The notes under the pieces: model-generated
Seen by the model: the letters and a program-made list of their open reading frames with translations, nothing else
What the model was told of the DNA's origin: nothing
Database searches by the model: none
Program-made: the position numbers and the translations under genes
In this document: positions 27,200-35,537 of the stretch, piece after piece
Layout: every line of letters starts with the position of its first letter
How positions within the stretch are numbered: the stretch's first letter is position 1
Source of the DNA: Pseudorhodobacter sp. MZDSW-24AT
GTDB taxonomy: Bacteria; Pseudomonadota; Alphaproteobacteria; Rhodobacterales; Rhodobacteraceae
Length of the DNA stretch: 64,000 nt
Direction: 5' to 3'
Assembly: GCF_002794355.1 (NCBI RefSeq)
Contig: NZ_PGOI01000008.1
Location: forward strand, 1-64,000

Positions 27200-28012
27200 G
27201 TGACCGCTGCCCCTCTTTCCCAGATCTCTCGCCCCCCCCAAGGCGGCACAAGCACGCCAGTGATCGAGATCCACGGGCTTCACAAGGCCTATGGCCAGCT
27301 GGAAGTTTTGAAGGGAGTCGACCTCACTGCGCCGCGTGGCCACGTCATCAGCCTGATCGGCTCATCGGGATCTGGAAAATCAACGCTCCTGCGCTGCTGC
27401 AATTTGCTGGAAGACAGCCAGCAGGGTGAGATCCGTTTTGAAGGTGAGGCCGTGCGCTGGAAGGGGCAGGGTCAGGGGCGGCATCCCGCAGACCGGGCAC
27501 AAGTCACCCGGATCCGCACCAACCTTTCGATGGTATTCCAGCAGTTCAACCTGTGGTCACACATGACAATCCTCCAGAACGTGATGGAAGCGCCGGTGAC
27601 GGTTCTCAAGCGCGATCCAGCCGAGGTGGAGGCAAAGGCGCGCGAATACCTTGCCAAGGTGGGCATTGCCGACAAGGCCGACGCTTGGCCCGCCATGCTG
27701 TCCGGCGGCCAGCAACAGAGGGCAGCCATTGCCCGCGCGCTCTGCATGGAACCGCGCGCGCTTTTGTTTGACGAACCGACAAGCGCGCTCGACCCCGAGC
27801 TGGAGCAAGAGGTGATCCGCGTGATCAAGGCTTTGGCCGAAGAAGGCCGCACCATGATTCTCGTCACACATGACATGAAGCTTGCTGCCGATTGCTCCGA
27901 CCACGTTATCTTCCTTCATCAAGGCGTGATTGAAGAAGAAGGGCCACCGGCAGCGGTTTTTGGCACGCCGCAAACCGCGCGACTGAGGGGCTTCCTGTCC
28001 GCGTCATCTTAA
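27200..28012 (+). CDS. ABC transporter ATP-binding protein, polar amino acid type
   Basis: The 270-residue ATPase powers the importer encoded downstream. It has Walker A GSSGSGKST, signature LSGGQQQRAAIARAL, Walker B ALLFDEPTSALD and the switch His in LVTHDMKLAADC. Overall similarity is to HisP/OccP/ArtP (the PAAT family: histidine, arginine, ornithine, octopine). The start is GTG with GAGG five bases upstream. It opens a four-gene unit: ATPase, binding protein and two permeases. Confidence 0.94.
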   Translation: MTAAPLSQISRPPQGGTSTPVIEIHGLHKAYGQLEVLKGVDLTAPRGHVISLIGSSGSGKSTLLRCCNLLEDSQQGEIRFEGEAVRWKGQGQGRHPADRAQVTRIRTNLSMVFQQFNLWSHMTILQNVMEAPVTVLKRDPAEVEAKAREYLAKVGIADKADAWPAMLSGGQQQRAAIARALCMEPRALLFDEPTSALDPELEQEVIRVIKALAEEGRTMILVTHDMKLAADCSDHVIFLHQGVIEEEGPPAAVFGTPQTARLRGFLSASS

Positions 28013-28056
28013 GTCTACACAAACCAAAACAACAGCTTATCCATGGGGAGACACAT

Positions 28057-28782
28057 ATGAAAAAGCTGATGCTGGCGACCGCGCTTATGGCGCTGACGGC
28101 TGGGGGCGCCTTTGCCCAACAGACCGTGCGCATGGGCACCGAGGGCGCCTACCCGCCCTACAACTTCATCAATGACAGTGGCGAAGTCGACGGGTTCGAG
28201 CGTGAACTGGGCGATGAGCTGTGCAAGCGCGCCGAGTTGACCTGTGAATGGGTGACCACCGATTGGGATTCGATCATCCCGAACCTGCAGTCCGGCAACT
28301 ATGACACGATCATCGCCGGCATGAACATCAACGAAGAGCGTTCCAAGGTGATCTCTTTCACCCAGAACTACACGCCCCCGGCGCCTTCGGCCTATGTGGC
28401 CCTGTCGGAAGACGCTGACATCGAGGGCGGTGTGATTGCTGCGCAGGTCAACACCATCCAGTCGGGCTACATCGCCGCATCGGGTGCCACGCTGCTGGAA
28501 TTTGCGACGCCGGATGAAACGGTGGCCGCTGTCCGCAACGGTGAGGCCGATGCCGTGTTCGCCGACAAGGATTATCTGGTGCCGATCGTCAACGAGTCGA
28601 ATGGCGAGCTGGTCATCGTGTCTGACGACGTGACGCTGGGCGCCGGCGTGGGCATGGGTCTGCGCCAATCAGACACCGAGCTGCGCGGCAAGTTCGATGC
28701 CGCCATCACATCGATGAAAGAGGACGGTTCGCTGAACGCTCTCATCATCAAGTGGTTCGGCGAAGACGCCGACGTGTTCTGA
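28057..28782 (+). CDS. Periplasmic substrate-binding protein of the amino-acid type importer
   Basis: The 241-residue SBP_bac_3 family protein has a clear signal peptide (MKKLMLATALMALTAGGAFA, cleavage after residue 20). The mature protein starts near QQTVRMGTEGAYPPYNF. Family motifs are GFERELGDELCKRA, WDSIIPNLQSGNYDTIIAGM, and ADAVFADKDYL. The fold usually binds polar amino acids or opines. Because the cluster downstream handles gamma-glutamyl amines, the ligand could be a diamine, an amino acid or a glutamylated compound. A strong ribosome site GGGGAGA precedes the ATG. Confidence 0.92.
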   Translation: MKKLMLATALMALTAGGAFAQQTVRMGTEGAYPPYNFINDSGEVDGFERELGDELCKRAELTCEWVTTDWDSIIPNLQSGNYDTIIAGMNINEERSKVISFTQNYTPPAPSAYVALSEDADIEGGVIAAQVNTIQSGYIAASGATLLEFATPDETVAAVRNGEADAVFADKDYLVPIVNESNGELVIVSDDVTLGAGVGMGLRQSDTELRGKFDAAITSMKEDGSLNALIIKWFGEDADVF

Positions 28783-28789
28783 TGACAGC

Positions 28790-28816
28790 GCCCCCGCGCG
28801 CCATCCGCGCGGGGGC
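28790..28816 (+). terminator. Stem-loop between binding-protein and permease genes
   Basis: A perfect 11-bp GC stem (28790-28800 with 28806-28816) and five-base loop follows the binding-protein stop by seven bases. No T tract follows. In such operons this structure typically protects the abundant binding-protein message and reduces read-through into the permeases. Confidence 0.75.
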
Positions 28817-28824
28817 ATATTCTC

Positions 28825-29706
28825 ATGTTTGAAGTTTGCGCTGATCCGAAATCACTCGAAGGCCTGACATGGCTGTCGTGCTACCTGACCTCGGGCAAGC
28901 ACCTGAACATGTATTGGGCCTTTGGTACCGTGCTCTTGCTGCTGGCGGTGACCGCCCCCATTGCCATGGCCTTTGGGTTTCTGGGTGCGCTGGCCGCGCG
29001 CAGCCAGCGTTTTGTGCTGCGCATGATCGGCAAGGGTTATACCGGCATGGTGCGCGGTGTGCCCGACATTGTGTTCTTCCTGTTCTTCGTGATCGCGCTG
29101 GATCAGGGCATCGAATACATCATGCACCTGATCCGTTGCCCGGATTGGACCGATCCGGTGCGCAACGGGCTTGAGTTCCGGGTCTGCCCGCAGGCCAAGG
29201 TGCCCTTGGGATCAGCACCTCAGACCGTGCACCAGTTTTACGGCTTTATGCTGGCCGTTCTGACGTTTGCGCTGGTGTTCGGGGCATTCGCGGCCAATGT
29301 GCTTTTCGGAGCGATGCAGGCGGTGCCGCGCGCGCAGCTTGAAACGGCTGAGGCCTATGGCCTGAACCCGGGCCAAGTGTTCCGCCGCGTGCTGGTGCCG
29401 CAGATGTGGGTCTATGCCCTGCCCGGCCTGTCAAACCTGTGGCTGATCCTGATCAAGGCCACCCCGCTTTTGTTTCTGCTGGGCGTGCAGGATATCGTTT
29501 ACTGGGCGCGAGAATTGGGCGGCGCCAAGACGCAAGCCTTTGATTACCCGCATCCCGATTGGCGCTTGTATTACTTCTTGGCCCTCCTCGTGTTCTACCT
29601 TGCCTTCACCCGCGTGTCGGAAATCGTGCTGAACCGGATCGCCGCGCGGCTGTCCAAGGGGCAGGCAACGGCGGCGGGCGAAGCCATGCGAAAGGCGGGG
29701 ATATGA
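28825..29706 (+). CDS. ABC transporter permease, HisQ type
   Basis: The 293-residue inner-membrane protein has about five to six hydrophobic segments (TVLLLLAVTAPIAMAFGFLG, FVFFLFF-like IVFFLFFVIAL, FYGFMLAVLTFALVFGAFAA, LWLILIKATPLLFLLG). The EAA loop is ETAEAYGLNPGQVFRRVLVP, which contacts the ATPase. A soluble insert near residues 105-135 between helices is larger than usual. Its stop overlaps the next permease start by ATGA, so the two halves of the channel are made together. Confidence 0.93.
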   Translation: MFEVCADPKSLEGLTWLSCYLTSGKHLNMYWAFGTVLLLLAVTAPIAMAFGFLGALAARSQRFVLRMIGKGYTGMVRGVPDIVFFLFFVIALDQGIEYIMHLIRCPDWTDPVRNGLEFRVCPQAKVPLGSAPQTVHQFYGFMLAVLTFALVFGAFAANVLFGAMQAVPRAQLETAEAYGLNPGQVFRRVLVPQMWVYALPGLSNLWLILIKATPLLFLLGVQDIVYWARELGGAKTQAFDYPHPDWRLYYFLALLVFYLAFTRVSEIVLNRIAARLSKGQATAAGEAMRKAGI

Positions 29707-30530
29707 CCTGTTGGGAAACCATTGGGGCCTATGCCTTCCGCTCGCTCGGCTATGGCGAGCGTTTGTTGCCCCGCACCGATTTCACCTTGTGCCAGCAGTT
29801 CACGCTGATCGGCTCGGGATTGATCTGGAACGTCTATTTTGGCGTGGTGGCGCTGCTGTTCGGTTTTGTGCTGGCCAATGCCATCGCCTTTGCCAAAGCA
29901 TCGCACAGCCCGATTTTTCGCAAACCCGCCGAATGGTTTATCTTCCTTTTCCGCGGCTCGCCGCTCTTCATCCAGTTTTTCCTCGCCTATGAGGCGTTGC
30001 AGATGCTGCCCCGTGCCGGGATCGACGTGTTCGGGATCACGGTGCAAACCGCATGGACGACCAAGGCTTGGGCGGGCGCGCTGTTTGTGCTGTTCCTGAA
30101 CACCGCGGCCTATTCGGCCGAGATCTTTCACGGCGCCTTGCGGTCCATCCCGAAAGGCGACCTAGAGGCTGCGGAGGCCTACGGGCTTACCGGTTTCGCC
30201 AAGTTCCGCCGAATTCAGTGGCCGACGATGATGCGTCTTGCTTGGCCCGCCTATACGAACGAAGCGATTTTCCTGTTCCACTCCACCACGCTGGTCTTCT
30301 TTTCGGGCTTTCCGGCGTTTCAGCAACGGGGCGACGCGCTCTATTACGCAAGCTATTTCGCAGACAAGACCTTCAACCCTTTCATTCCCTACCCGATAGT
30401 CGCGGGGTATTTCATCATCCTCACCCTGCTGCTCATCTGGCTGATGGGAAGGATCAACGCGCGCTTGAACCGCCATCTGCCATCCAACATGAGCGGTAAA
30501 ATTCGCTTGCGTCCTCAGCTGATCCGATAG
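29703..30530 (+). CDS. ABC transporter permease, HisM type
   Basis: The 275-residue second permease starts MTCWETIGAYAF at the ATGA overlap; the longer frame from 29559 lies inside the previous gene. Membrane segments include WNVYFGVVALLFGFVLANAI and VAGYFIILTLLLIWLMG. The EAA loop is DLEAAEAYGLTGFAKFRRIQW. The substrate-pore segment FRGSPLFIQFFL is typical of PAAT permeases. It ends the transporter unit; 113 bp separate it from the first ligase gene. Confidence 0.93.
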   Translation: MTCWETIGAYAFRSLGYGERLLPRTDFTLCQQFTLIGSGLIWNVYFGVVALLFGFVLANAIAFAKASHSPIFRKPAEWFIFLFRGSPLFIQFFLAYEALQMLPRAGIDVFGITVQTAWTTKAWAGALFVLFLNTAAYSAEIFHGALRSIPKGDLEAAEAYGLTGFAKFRRIQWPTMMRLAWPAYTNEAIFLFHSTTLVFFSGFPAFQQRGDALYYASYFADKTFNPFIPYPIVAGYFIILTLLLIWLMGRINARLNRHLPSNMSGKIRLRPQLIR

Positions 30531-30538
30531 TAGCCTCT

Positions 30539-30587
30539 ATTTGATCAAATTATTCGGGCACCCGTCCGAACCCGTGCCCCGCACGGG
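30539..30587. promoter_or_regulatory. TTTGATCAA operator-like palindrome and hairpin before first ligase gene
   Basis: ATTTGATCAAAT (30539-30550) is a perfect 12-bp palindrome starting eight bases after the permease stop. It shares flanks with the site at 27167-27178. A perfect hairpin CCCGTGC-CCC-GCACGGG follows at 30571-30587 without a T tract. Together they suggest a regulated promoter for the ligase genes separate from the importer promoter, with the hairpin either ending the importer message or lying in the new leader. Confidence 0.5.
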
Positions 30588-30643
30588 ATAAAAGATCGTA
30601 AATCAAGGATGGAACACGGGCGGCAGCGCCCCGACCAGCAATC

Positions 30644-31981
30644 ATGATGAAGGACTATCTGCGTAAACACCCGCAAGTGCGCACCATTCGCGTGGCCGCC
30701 GCCGACCTGAACGGTCAGGCCCGCGGCAAGCGCATCCCCTCACGCTATGCCGACAAGGCCGTCAAGGACGGCACCCGCTTTCCGTTTTCGGTGCTCTCGC
30801 TCGACATCTGGGGCGAGGACATTGACGACAGCCCAATGGTTTTCGAACAAGGCGACCAAGATGGCGTCCTGAAACCCACCGAACGCGGTTTCATGCCGAT
30901 GCCTTGGCTTGAAGCGCCAACGGCCCTCTTGCCGATCTGGATGTTCCGAGAAAACGGAGCGCCTTATGAAGGCGACCCACGCCATGCGCTGAATGCGGTG
31001 GTGAAGAAATACAAAAAGCGCGGCCTGACCCCTGTGGTCGCGATGGAACTGGAATTCTTCCTGATCGACGATTCCGGCAAGACCCTGCAGGTGCCGCCTT
31101 CGCCACGATCGGGCAAACGGCGCAAGGCCGCCGAGACGCTGTCGATCCGCGCGCTTGATGCGTTCGACACCTTCTTCACCGATCTTTACGACGCCTGCGA
31201 GGCGATGGATATTCCCGCCGATACAAGCACTTCGGAAACCGGCTTGGGCCAGTTTGAAGTTAACCTCATGCATTGCGACGACGCCCTGCGTGCCGCCGAT
31301 GATGCTTGGTTGTTCAAGATGCTGGTCAAGGGGTTGGCGCGGCGTCACGGCTTTGCTGCAAGTTTTATGGCCAAACCTTACGCCGAATACTCGGGCTCCG
31401 GTCTGCATACGCATTTTTCGGTGCTGGACGAGACGGGCGACAACATTTTTGACTCAGGCGGACCGAAGGGAACCGCGGCGCTCAAGCATGCGGTTGCAGG
31501 CTGTTTGGCCGCCATGAACGATTCCACGCTGGTTTTTGCTCCTCATGAGAACAGCTATGAACGGCTGGTCCCCGACAAGCACGCGCCAACGGCCATTTGC
31601 TGGGGCTATGAGAACCGCACCGCCGCTGTGCGCATCCCAGCCGGAAGCCCCGCCGCCCGGCGGATCGAGCACCGTGTCGCCGGGGGGGACGTGAACCCGT
31701 ATCTGATGCTGGCAACCATCCTTGGGGCCGCGCTGATCGGGATGGAGGACGAGATGGAGCCGCCCCCCCCGGTCACGGGAAATGCCTATGCAATGGACCT
31801 GCCGCAGATCCCTTCGACATGGGAGGCCGCGATCGAGGCCTTCGAGCACAGCGACATTCTGTCTCGTTTTCTGCCCAAGGAACTGATCCGCAACTTTGTG
31901 CAGACCAAGCGGCAAGAGATGCATTACATTGCGGATTTGACCCCGGAGGAACGGATCGAGTTGTATCTCGACACGGTCTGA
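30644..31981 (+). CDS. Glutamine synthetase family ligase 1 (gamma-glutamylamine synthetase-like, PuuA type)
   Basis: The 445-residue enzyme belongs to the GlnA-fold group that ligates glutamate to an amine using ATP (PuuA with putrescine, GlnT, IpuC, aniline TdnQ/AtdA1). Metal and ATP residues are present: VVAMELEFFLID, TGLGQFEVNLMH, SGLHTHFSVLDE and WGYENRTAAVRIPAG followed by RRIEHR. It lacks the adenylylation-loop context of housekeeping GlnA and is shorter. It is paired with a class I amidotransferase directly downstream and a second ligase. The true amine substrate cannot be read from sequence. Confidence 0.85.
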   Translation: MMKDYLRKHPQVRTIRVAAADLNGQARGKRIPSRYADKAVKDGTRFPFSVLSLDIWGEDIDDSPMVFEQGDQDGVLKPTERGFMPMPWLEAPTALLPIWMFRENGAPYEGDPRHALNAVVKKYKKRGLTPVVAMELEFFLIDDSGKTLQVPPSPRSGKRRKAAETLSIRALDAFDTFFTDLYDACEAMDIPADTSTSETGLGQFEVNLMHCDDALRAADDAWLFKMLVKGLARRHGFAASFMAKPYAEYSGSGLHTHFSVLDETGDNIFDSGGPKGTAALKHAVAGCLAAMNDSTLVFAPHENSYERLVPDKHAPTAICWGYENRTAAVRIPAGSPAARRIEHRVAGGDVNPYLMLATILGAALIGMEDEMEPPPPVTGNAYAMDLPQIPSTWEAAIEAFEHSDILSRFLPKELIRNFVQTKRQEMHYIADLTPEERIELYLDTV

Positions 31982-32059
31982 CACCGCATCCGCGCCCCTT
32001 GACCCGTCAGGGGGCGCAGGCCAAAGCTGTTTTACCAAGTTTCTCAATTCGGACAGGCC

Positions 32060-32740
32060 ATGCTGATCGGCATTCTGCAAACCGGGCTTGCGCCCGAAGC
32101 CCTTGCGCCCACGATGGGCGACTATCCTGATATGTTCGCGCGCCTGCTCGATGGGCACGGCTTCACCTTTCGCACCTTTCAGGTGGTGAACGGTGTCTTC
32201 CCCGAGTCGGTCACCGCGTGTGACGGCTGGCTGATCACAGGTTCCAAACATGGGGCCTATGAAGATCATGCATGGATTCCCCCGCTCGAGGATTTTATCC
32301 GCAAGGCCTATGCCGCGCATGTGCCAATGGTCGGTATCTGCTTTGGCCACCAGATCATTGCGCAAGCCATGGGGGGCCGGGTCGAGAAATATGCCGGGGG
32401 CTGGTCCGTCGGACCAACGGCCTATGATTTCGACGGCGAAACCATCACTCTGAACGCTTGGCATCAGGATCAGGTGGTTGAACGCCCCGCTTCGGCGCAA
32501 GTGCTTGCCAGCAGCGGCTTTTGCGAGAATGCTGCCTTGCTTTACGATACACGCACCCTGACCATTCAGGCACATCCGGAATTCAAGACCGAGTTCGTCG
32601 ATGGCCTGATGAAAACCCGCGCCATCGGGGTGGTGCCTGACCCGCTGTTGCAGGAAGCGGCGACAAAGCTCGAAACCCCCTTGAACGATGGCAAGATTGC
32701 CGCGCGCATCGCGGCCTTTTTCAAAGCGCCCCGGAGCTAA
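32060..32740 (+). CDS. Class I glutamine amidotransferase-like hydrolase (probable gamma-glutamyl hydrolase)
   Basis: The 226-residue protein has the triad of class I amidotransferases: Cys in MVGICFGHQIIAQAMGG, and His/Glu in IQAHPEFKTEF. It stands alone without a synthase domain and sits between two GS-like ligases. That suggests it removes a gamma-glutamyl group, as PuuD does for gamma-glutamyl-GABA or as AtdA2/TdnT-type proteins act in aniline clusters. It resembles the GuaA-N-like/YfeJ group more than the PuuD family proper, so the step assignment is inference. Confidence 0.82.
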   Translation: MLIGILQTGLAPEALAPTMGDYPDMFARLLDGHGFTFRTFQVVNGVFPESVTACDGWLITGSKHGAYEDHAWIPPLEDFIRKAYAAHVPMVGICFGHQIIAQAMGGRVEKYAGGWSVGPTAYDFDGETITLNAWHQDQVVERPASAQVLASSGFCENAALLYDTRTLTIQAHPEFKTEFVDGLMKTRAIGVVPDPLLQEAATKLETPLNDGKIAARIAAFFKAPRS

Positions 32741-32770
32741 GCTCGGGGCCCAGATCACACGGATCAACCC

Positions 32771-34126
32771 ATGTCCAAATGGACCGACAAACTGCCCGAA
32801 GCGGCGCGTGACTTCATCGGCGACCGCCGTGTGGACGAGGTGGAATGCATCATCGGCGACATCGCCGGTGTGGCGCGCGGCAAGGCCATGCCCGCCGCCA
32901 AATTCGCCACGCAGAAAAGCTACTTTCTGCCCAATTCCATCTTCCTCCAAACCATCACCGGGGAATGGGCGGACAACCCGTTTGACGCCTTCACCGAACC
33001 CGACATGATCCTTGAACCCGACTGGTCCACCGCCACCGCAGCGCCTTGGACGGCGGATGTGACCTTGCAGGTGATCCACGACGCCAAGGACCAAAATGGT
33101 GCATTGGTGCCTTTTGCCCCGCGCAACGTGTTGCGGCGTATTGTCGAGCTTTATGCCGAACAAGGTTGGAAGCCGGTGGTCGCGCCCGAAATGGAATTCT
33201 TCCTCACCGCGCGGAATATCGACCCCAACATGCCGGTGATGCCCCCCATGGGGCGCTCGGGCCGCCGCGCGGCGGGCAAGCAGGCCTATTCGATGTCAGC
33301 GGTCGACGAATACGGCAAGGTGATCGATGACATCTATGATTTCGCCGAGGCGCAGGGCCTTGAGATTGACGGCATTTTGCAAGAAGGCGGCGCAGGTCAG
33401 ATCGAACTCAACCTTGCCCATGGCGATCCGGTCCGGCTGGCCGATGATGTCTTCTTCTTCAAGCGTCTGATCCGCGAGGCGGCGCTGCGTCATGATTGCT
33501 TTGCCACCTTCATGGCCAAACCCATCGCGGGCGAGCCGGGAAGTGCCATGCACATCCATACTTCGGTGGTGGACACGAAAACGGGCAAGAACATTTTTGC
33601 AGGTCCCAAAGGCGTGGAAACCGAAGCCTTCCTGCATTTCATTGGTGGATTGCAAAGTCATCTGGGCGCCGGGATCGCGTTGCTCGCGCCTTACGTCAAC
33701 AGCTATCGCCGCTACGTTCCCGACTTTGCCGCCCCGATCAATCTCGAATGGGGCCGCGACAACCGCACCACCGGCCTGCGGGTGCCAATCTCGGGCGCGG
33801 CTGCGCGCAGGGTGGAAAATCGTCTGCCGGGGATGGATTGCAACCCCTATCTGGGCATCGCGGCCACCTTGGCCTGCGGATATCTTGGCCTGATGGAAAA
33901 GCGCCTGCCCCGCCCCGAATTCGTCGGATCGGCCTATATCGACAGTGATGAAATCCCGGTCAATATGGGCGATGCGCTGGATCTTCTGGATGAGGATACC
34001 GCACTCAAAGCCGTGTTGGGCGAAGAGTTCTGCAAAGTCTACGACTCGGTGAAACGTAACGAATACAAAGAGTTCCTTCAGGTCATCAGCCCTTGGGAAC
34101 GCGAACATCTGCTTTTGAACGTATGA
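32771..34126 (+). CDS. Glutamine synthetase family ligase 2 (gamma-glutamylamine synthetase-like)
   Basis: The 451-residue protein is a second GlnA-fold ligase, clearly paralogous to but well diverged from ligase 1. It keeps VVAPEMEFFLTA, GAGQIELNLAHGD, SAMHIHTSVVDTKTGKN, WGRDNRTTGLRVPIS and RRVENRLPGMDCNPYL. Two such genes flanking one amidotransferase may give two amine specificities or a hetero-oligomer. The stop overlaps the start of the oxidase gene (ATGA), so ligation and oxidation are coupled in translation. Confidence 0.86.
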   Translation: MSKWTDKLPEAARDFIGDRRVDEVECIIGDIAGVARGKAMPAAKFATQKSYFLPNSIFLQTITGEWADNPFDAFTEPDMILEPDWSTATAAPWTADVTLQVIHDAKDQNGALVPFAPRNVLRRIVELYAEQGWKPVVAPEMEFFLTARNIDPNMPVMPPMGRSGRRAAGKQAYSMSAVDEYGKVIDDIYDFAEAQGLEIDGILQEGGAGQIELNLAHGDPVRLADDVFFFKRLIREAALRHDCFATFMAKPIAGEPGSAMHIHTSVVDTKTGKNIFAGPKGVETEAFLHFIGGLQSHLGAGIALLAPYVNSYRRYVPDFAAPINLEWGRDNRTTGLRVPISGAAARRVENRLPGMDCNPYLGIAATLACGYLGLMEKRLPRPEFVGSAYIDSDEIPVNMGDALDLLDEDTALKAVLGEEFCKVYDSVKRNEYKEFLQVISPWEREHLLLNV

Positions 34127-35424
34127 ACCTGCTCCACGCCAATGACCGCGCGGGCGAATTTCCGCCATCCTATTACGCGGCAACCGCCACCCCACTGGCC
34201 CGCTTTGCCCCCTTGCAGGGCCAGCACAGCGCGCAGGTCTGCATCGTGGGCGGGGGGTATACGGGCCTATCGGCGGCGCTCCATCTTGCACAGGCGGGTC
34301 TTAACGTTGTGCTGCTCGAAGCGCATCGCGTGGGATTTGGTGCCTCGGGCCGCAACGGAGGACAGGTTGGCAGCGGCCAAAGGCAAGATCAAGACTGGCT
34401 GGAGGCGGCGGTCGGCCGCGAAGACGCCCGCAAACTTTGGGACATGGGGGAAGAGGCCAAGGCTCTGGTGCGCGGCCTGATCGACCGCCACGCCATCCCA
34501 GTCACCTTCTACCCCGGTATCGCCCATGCCTGCCGGTCGGCCGCCGAAGCCCGCCATGCGCAGACCTATGCCGAAAAGCTGCATCGCGACTACGGATACA
34601 CGCAGATCCAGCCGCTGGACCGAAGCGAAATGCGGGCCATCATTGGTTCTGACGTTTACCACGGCGGCGATCTCGATATGGGTGCAGGGCACCTGCATCC
34701 TTTGAATTTCGCGCTTGGCATCGCGCGGGCTGCGGCAGAGGCGGGGGCGCATATCTTCGAGGGCTCCGAAGTGCTGGCGATCCAGCAGGGCGCAAAAGCG
34801 GTGGTGCAGACCGCCGCAGGGCAAGTTGTCTGTGACCACCTGATCCTTGCAGGAAATGGCTATCTGGGCGGGCTTGAGCCAAAGATTGCTGCCCGCGTCA
34901 TGCCGATCAACAACTTCATTGTCGCCACAGAGCCTTTGGGCGAGCGTGCGGCGGACGTGCTGTCGCGCCCCATTGCCGTGGCGGATACCAAGTTCGTGGT
35001 CAACTACTGGCGCCTGTCCGAAGACAACCGCCTGTTGTTCGGCGGCGGCGAAAGCTACGGCTATCGCTTTCCCGATGTTGTAAAAACAGTGATGAAACCG
35101 ATGCTGGAAGTCTATCCGCACTTGCGCGACGTGCGGATCGATTACGCTTGGGGTGGGACATTGGCGATCACCATGAACCGGATGCCCTGTTTCGCGCGGA
35201 TTGGGCCGAACGTGCTGTCAGCCTCGGGCTATTCTGGTCACGGGGTCGCAATGGCCACCTTGGCAGGCAAAATGATGGCCGAGGTGGTTCAAGGCCATGC
35301 GAGCGGGTTCGACCTTTTGGAGCGTCTGCCCCAGCCGCGCTTCCCCGGCGGTGCCGCATTGCGTTGGCCACTCTTGGTGGCGGCGATGACGTGGTATTCC
35401 TTGCGCGACCGTTTGGGGGTCTAG
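34123..35424 (+). CDS. FAD-dependent oxidoreductase, gamma-glutamylputrescine oxidase-like (PuuB type)
   Basis: The 433-residue DAO-family flavoprotein starts MNLLHANDRAGEFPPSYYA at the ATGA overlap. The dinucleotide motif is CIVGGGYTGLSAALHLAQAG, followed by GASGRNGGQVGSGQR, typical of PuuB/OrdL proteins. The C-terminus has WGGTLAITMNRMPCFARIG and SGYSGHGVAMATLAGK. PuuB oxidises gamma-glutamylputrescine to the aldehyde, releasing ammonia and hydrogen peroxide. Context with the GS-like genes supports oxidation of a gamma-glutamyl amine. No aldehyde dehydrogenase gene follows. Confidence 0.88.
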   Translation: MNLLHANDRAGEFPPSYYAATATPLARFAPLQGQHSAQVCIVGGGYTGLSAALHLAQAGLNVVLLEAHRVGFGASGRNGGQVGSGQRQDQDWLEAAVGREDARKLWDMGEEAKALVRGLIDRHAIPVTFYPGIAHACRSAAEARHAQTYAEKLHRDYGYTQIQPLDRSEMRAIIGSDVYHGGDLDMGAGHLHPLNFALGIARAAAEAGAHIFEGSEVLAIQQGAKAVVQTAAGQVVCDHLILAGNGYLGGLEPKIAARVMPINNFIVATEPLGERAADVLSRPIAVADTKFVVNYWRLSEDNRLLFGGGESYGYRFPDVVKTVMKPMLEVYPHLRDVRIDYAWGGTLAITMNRMPCFARIGPNVLSASGYSGHGVAMATLAGKMMAEVVQGHASGFDLLERLPQPRFPGGAALRWPLLVAAMTWYSLRDRLGV

Positions 35425-35502
35425 TCACCCTTGCTTGGGCGAGGCATCGCTCATGCAGACCTCTGTCATGGATTTGTCACTGGCATTGCCAAGGCACACA
35501 GA

Positions 35503-35528
35503 TTAAGCATCGCTTAAACTGAGTTTAA
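35503..35528. promoter_or_regulatory. Two overlapping CtrA-type sites (TTAA-N7-TTAA)
   Basis: Three TTAA motifs at 35503, 35514 and 35525 are exactly 11 bp apart. They form TTAA-GCATCGC-TTAA and TTAA-ACTGAGT-TTAA, both full matches to the alphaproteobacterial CtrA consensus spacing. The same bases make two inverted repeats, TTAAGC/GCTTAA and CTTAAAC/GTTTAAG. The block ends nine bases before the ATG of the DegT-like gene and touches its AAGGGAA ribosome site. CtrA binding is an inference; another dyad-binding regulator is possible. Confidence 0.6.
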
Positions 35529-35537
35529 GGGAATACC

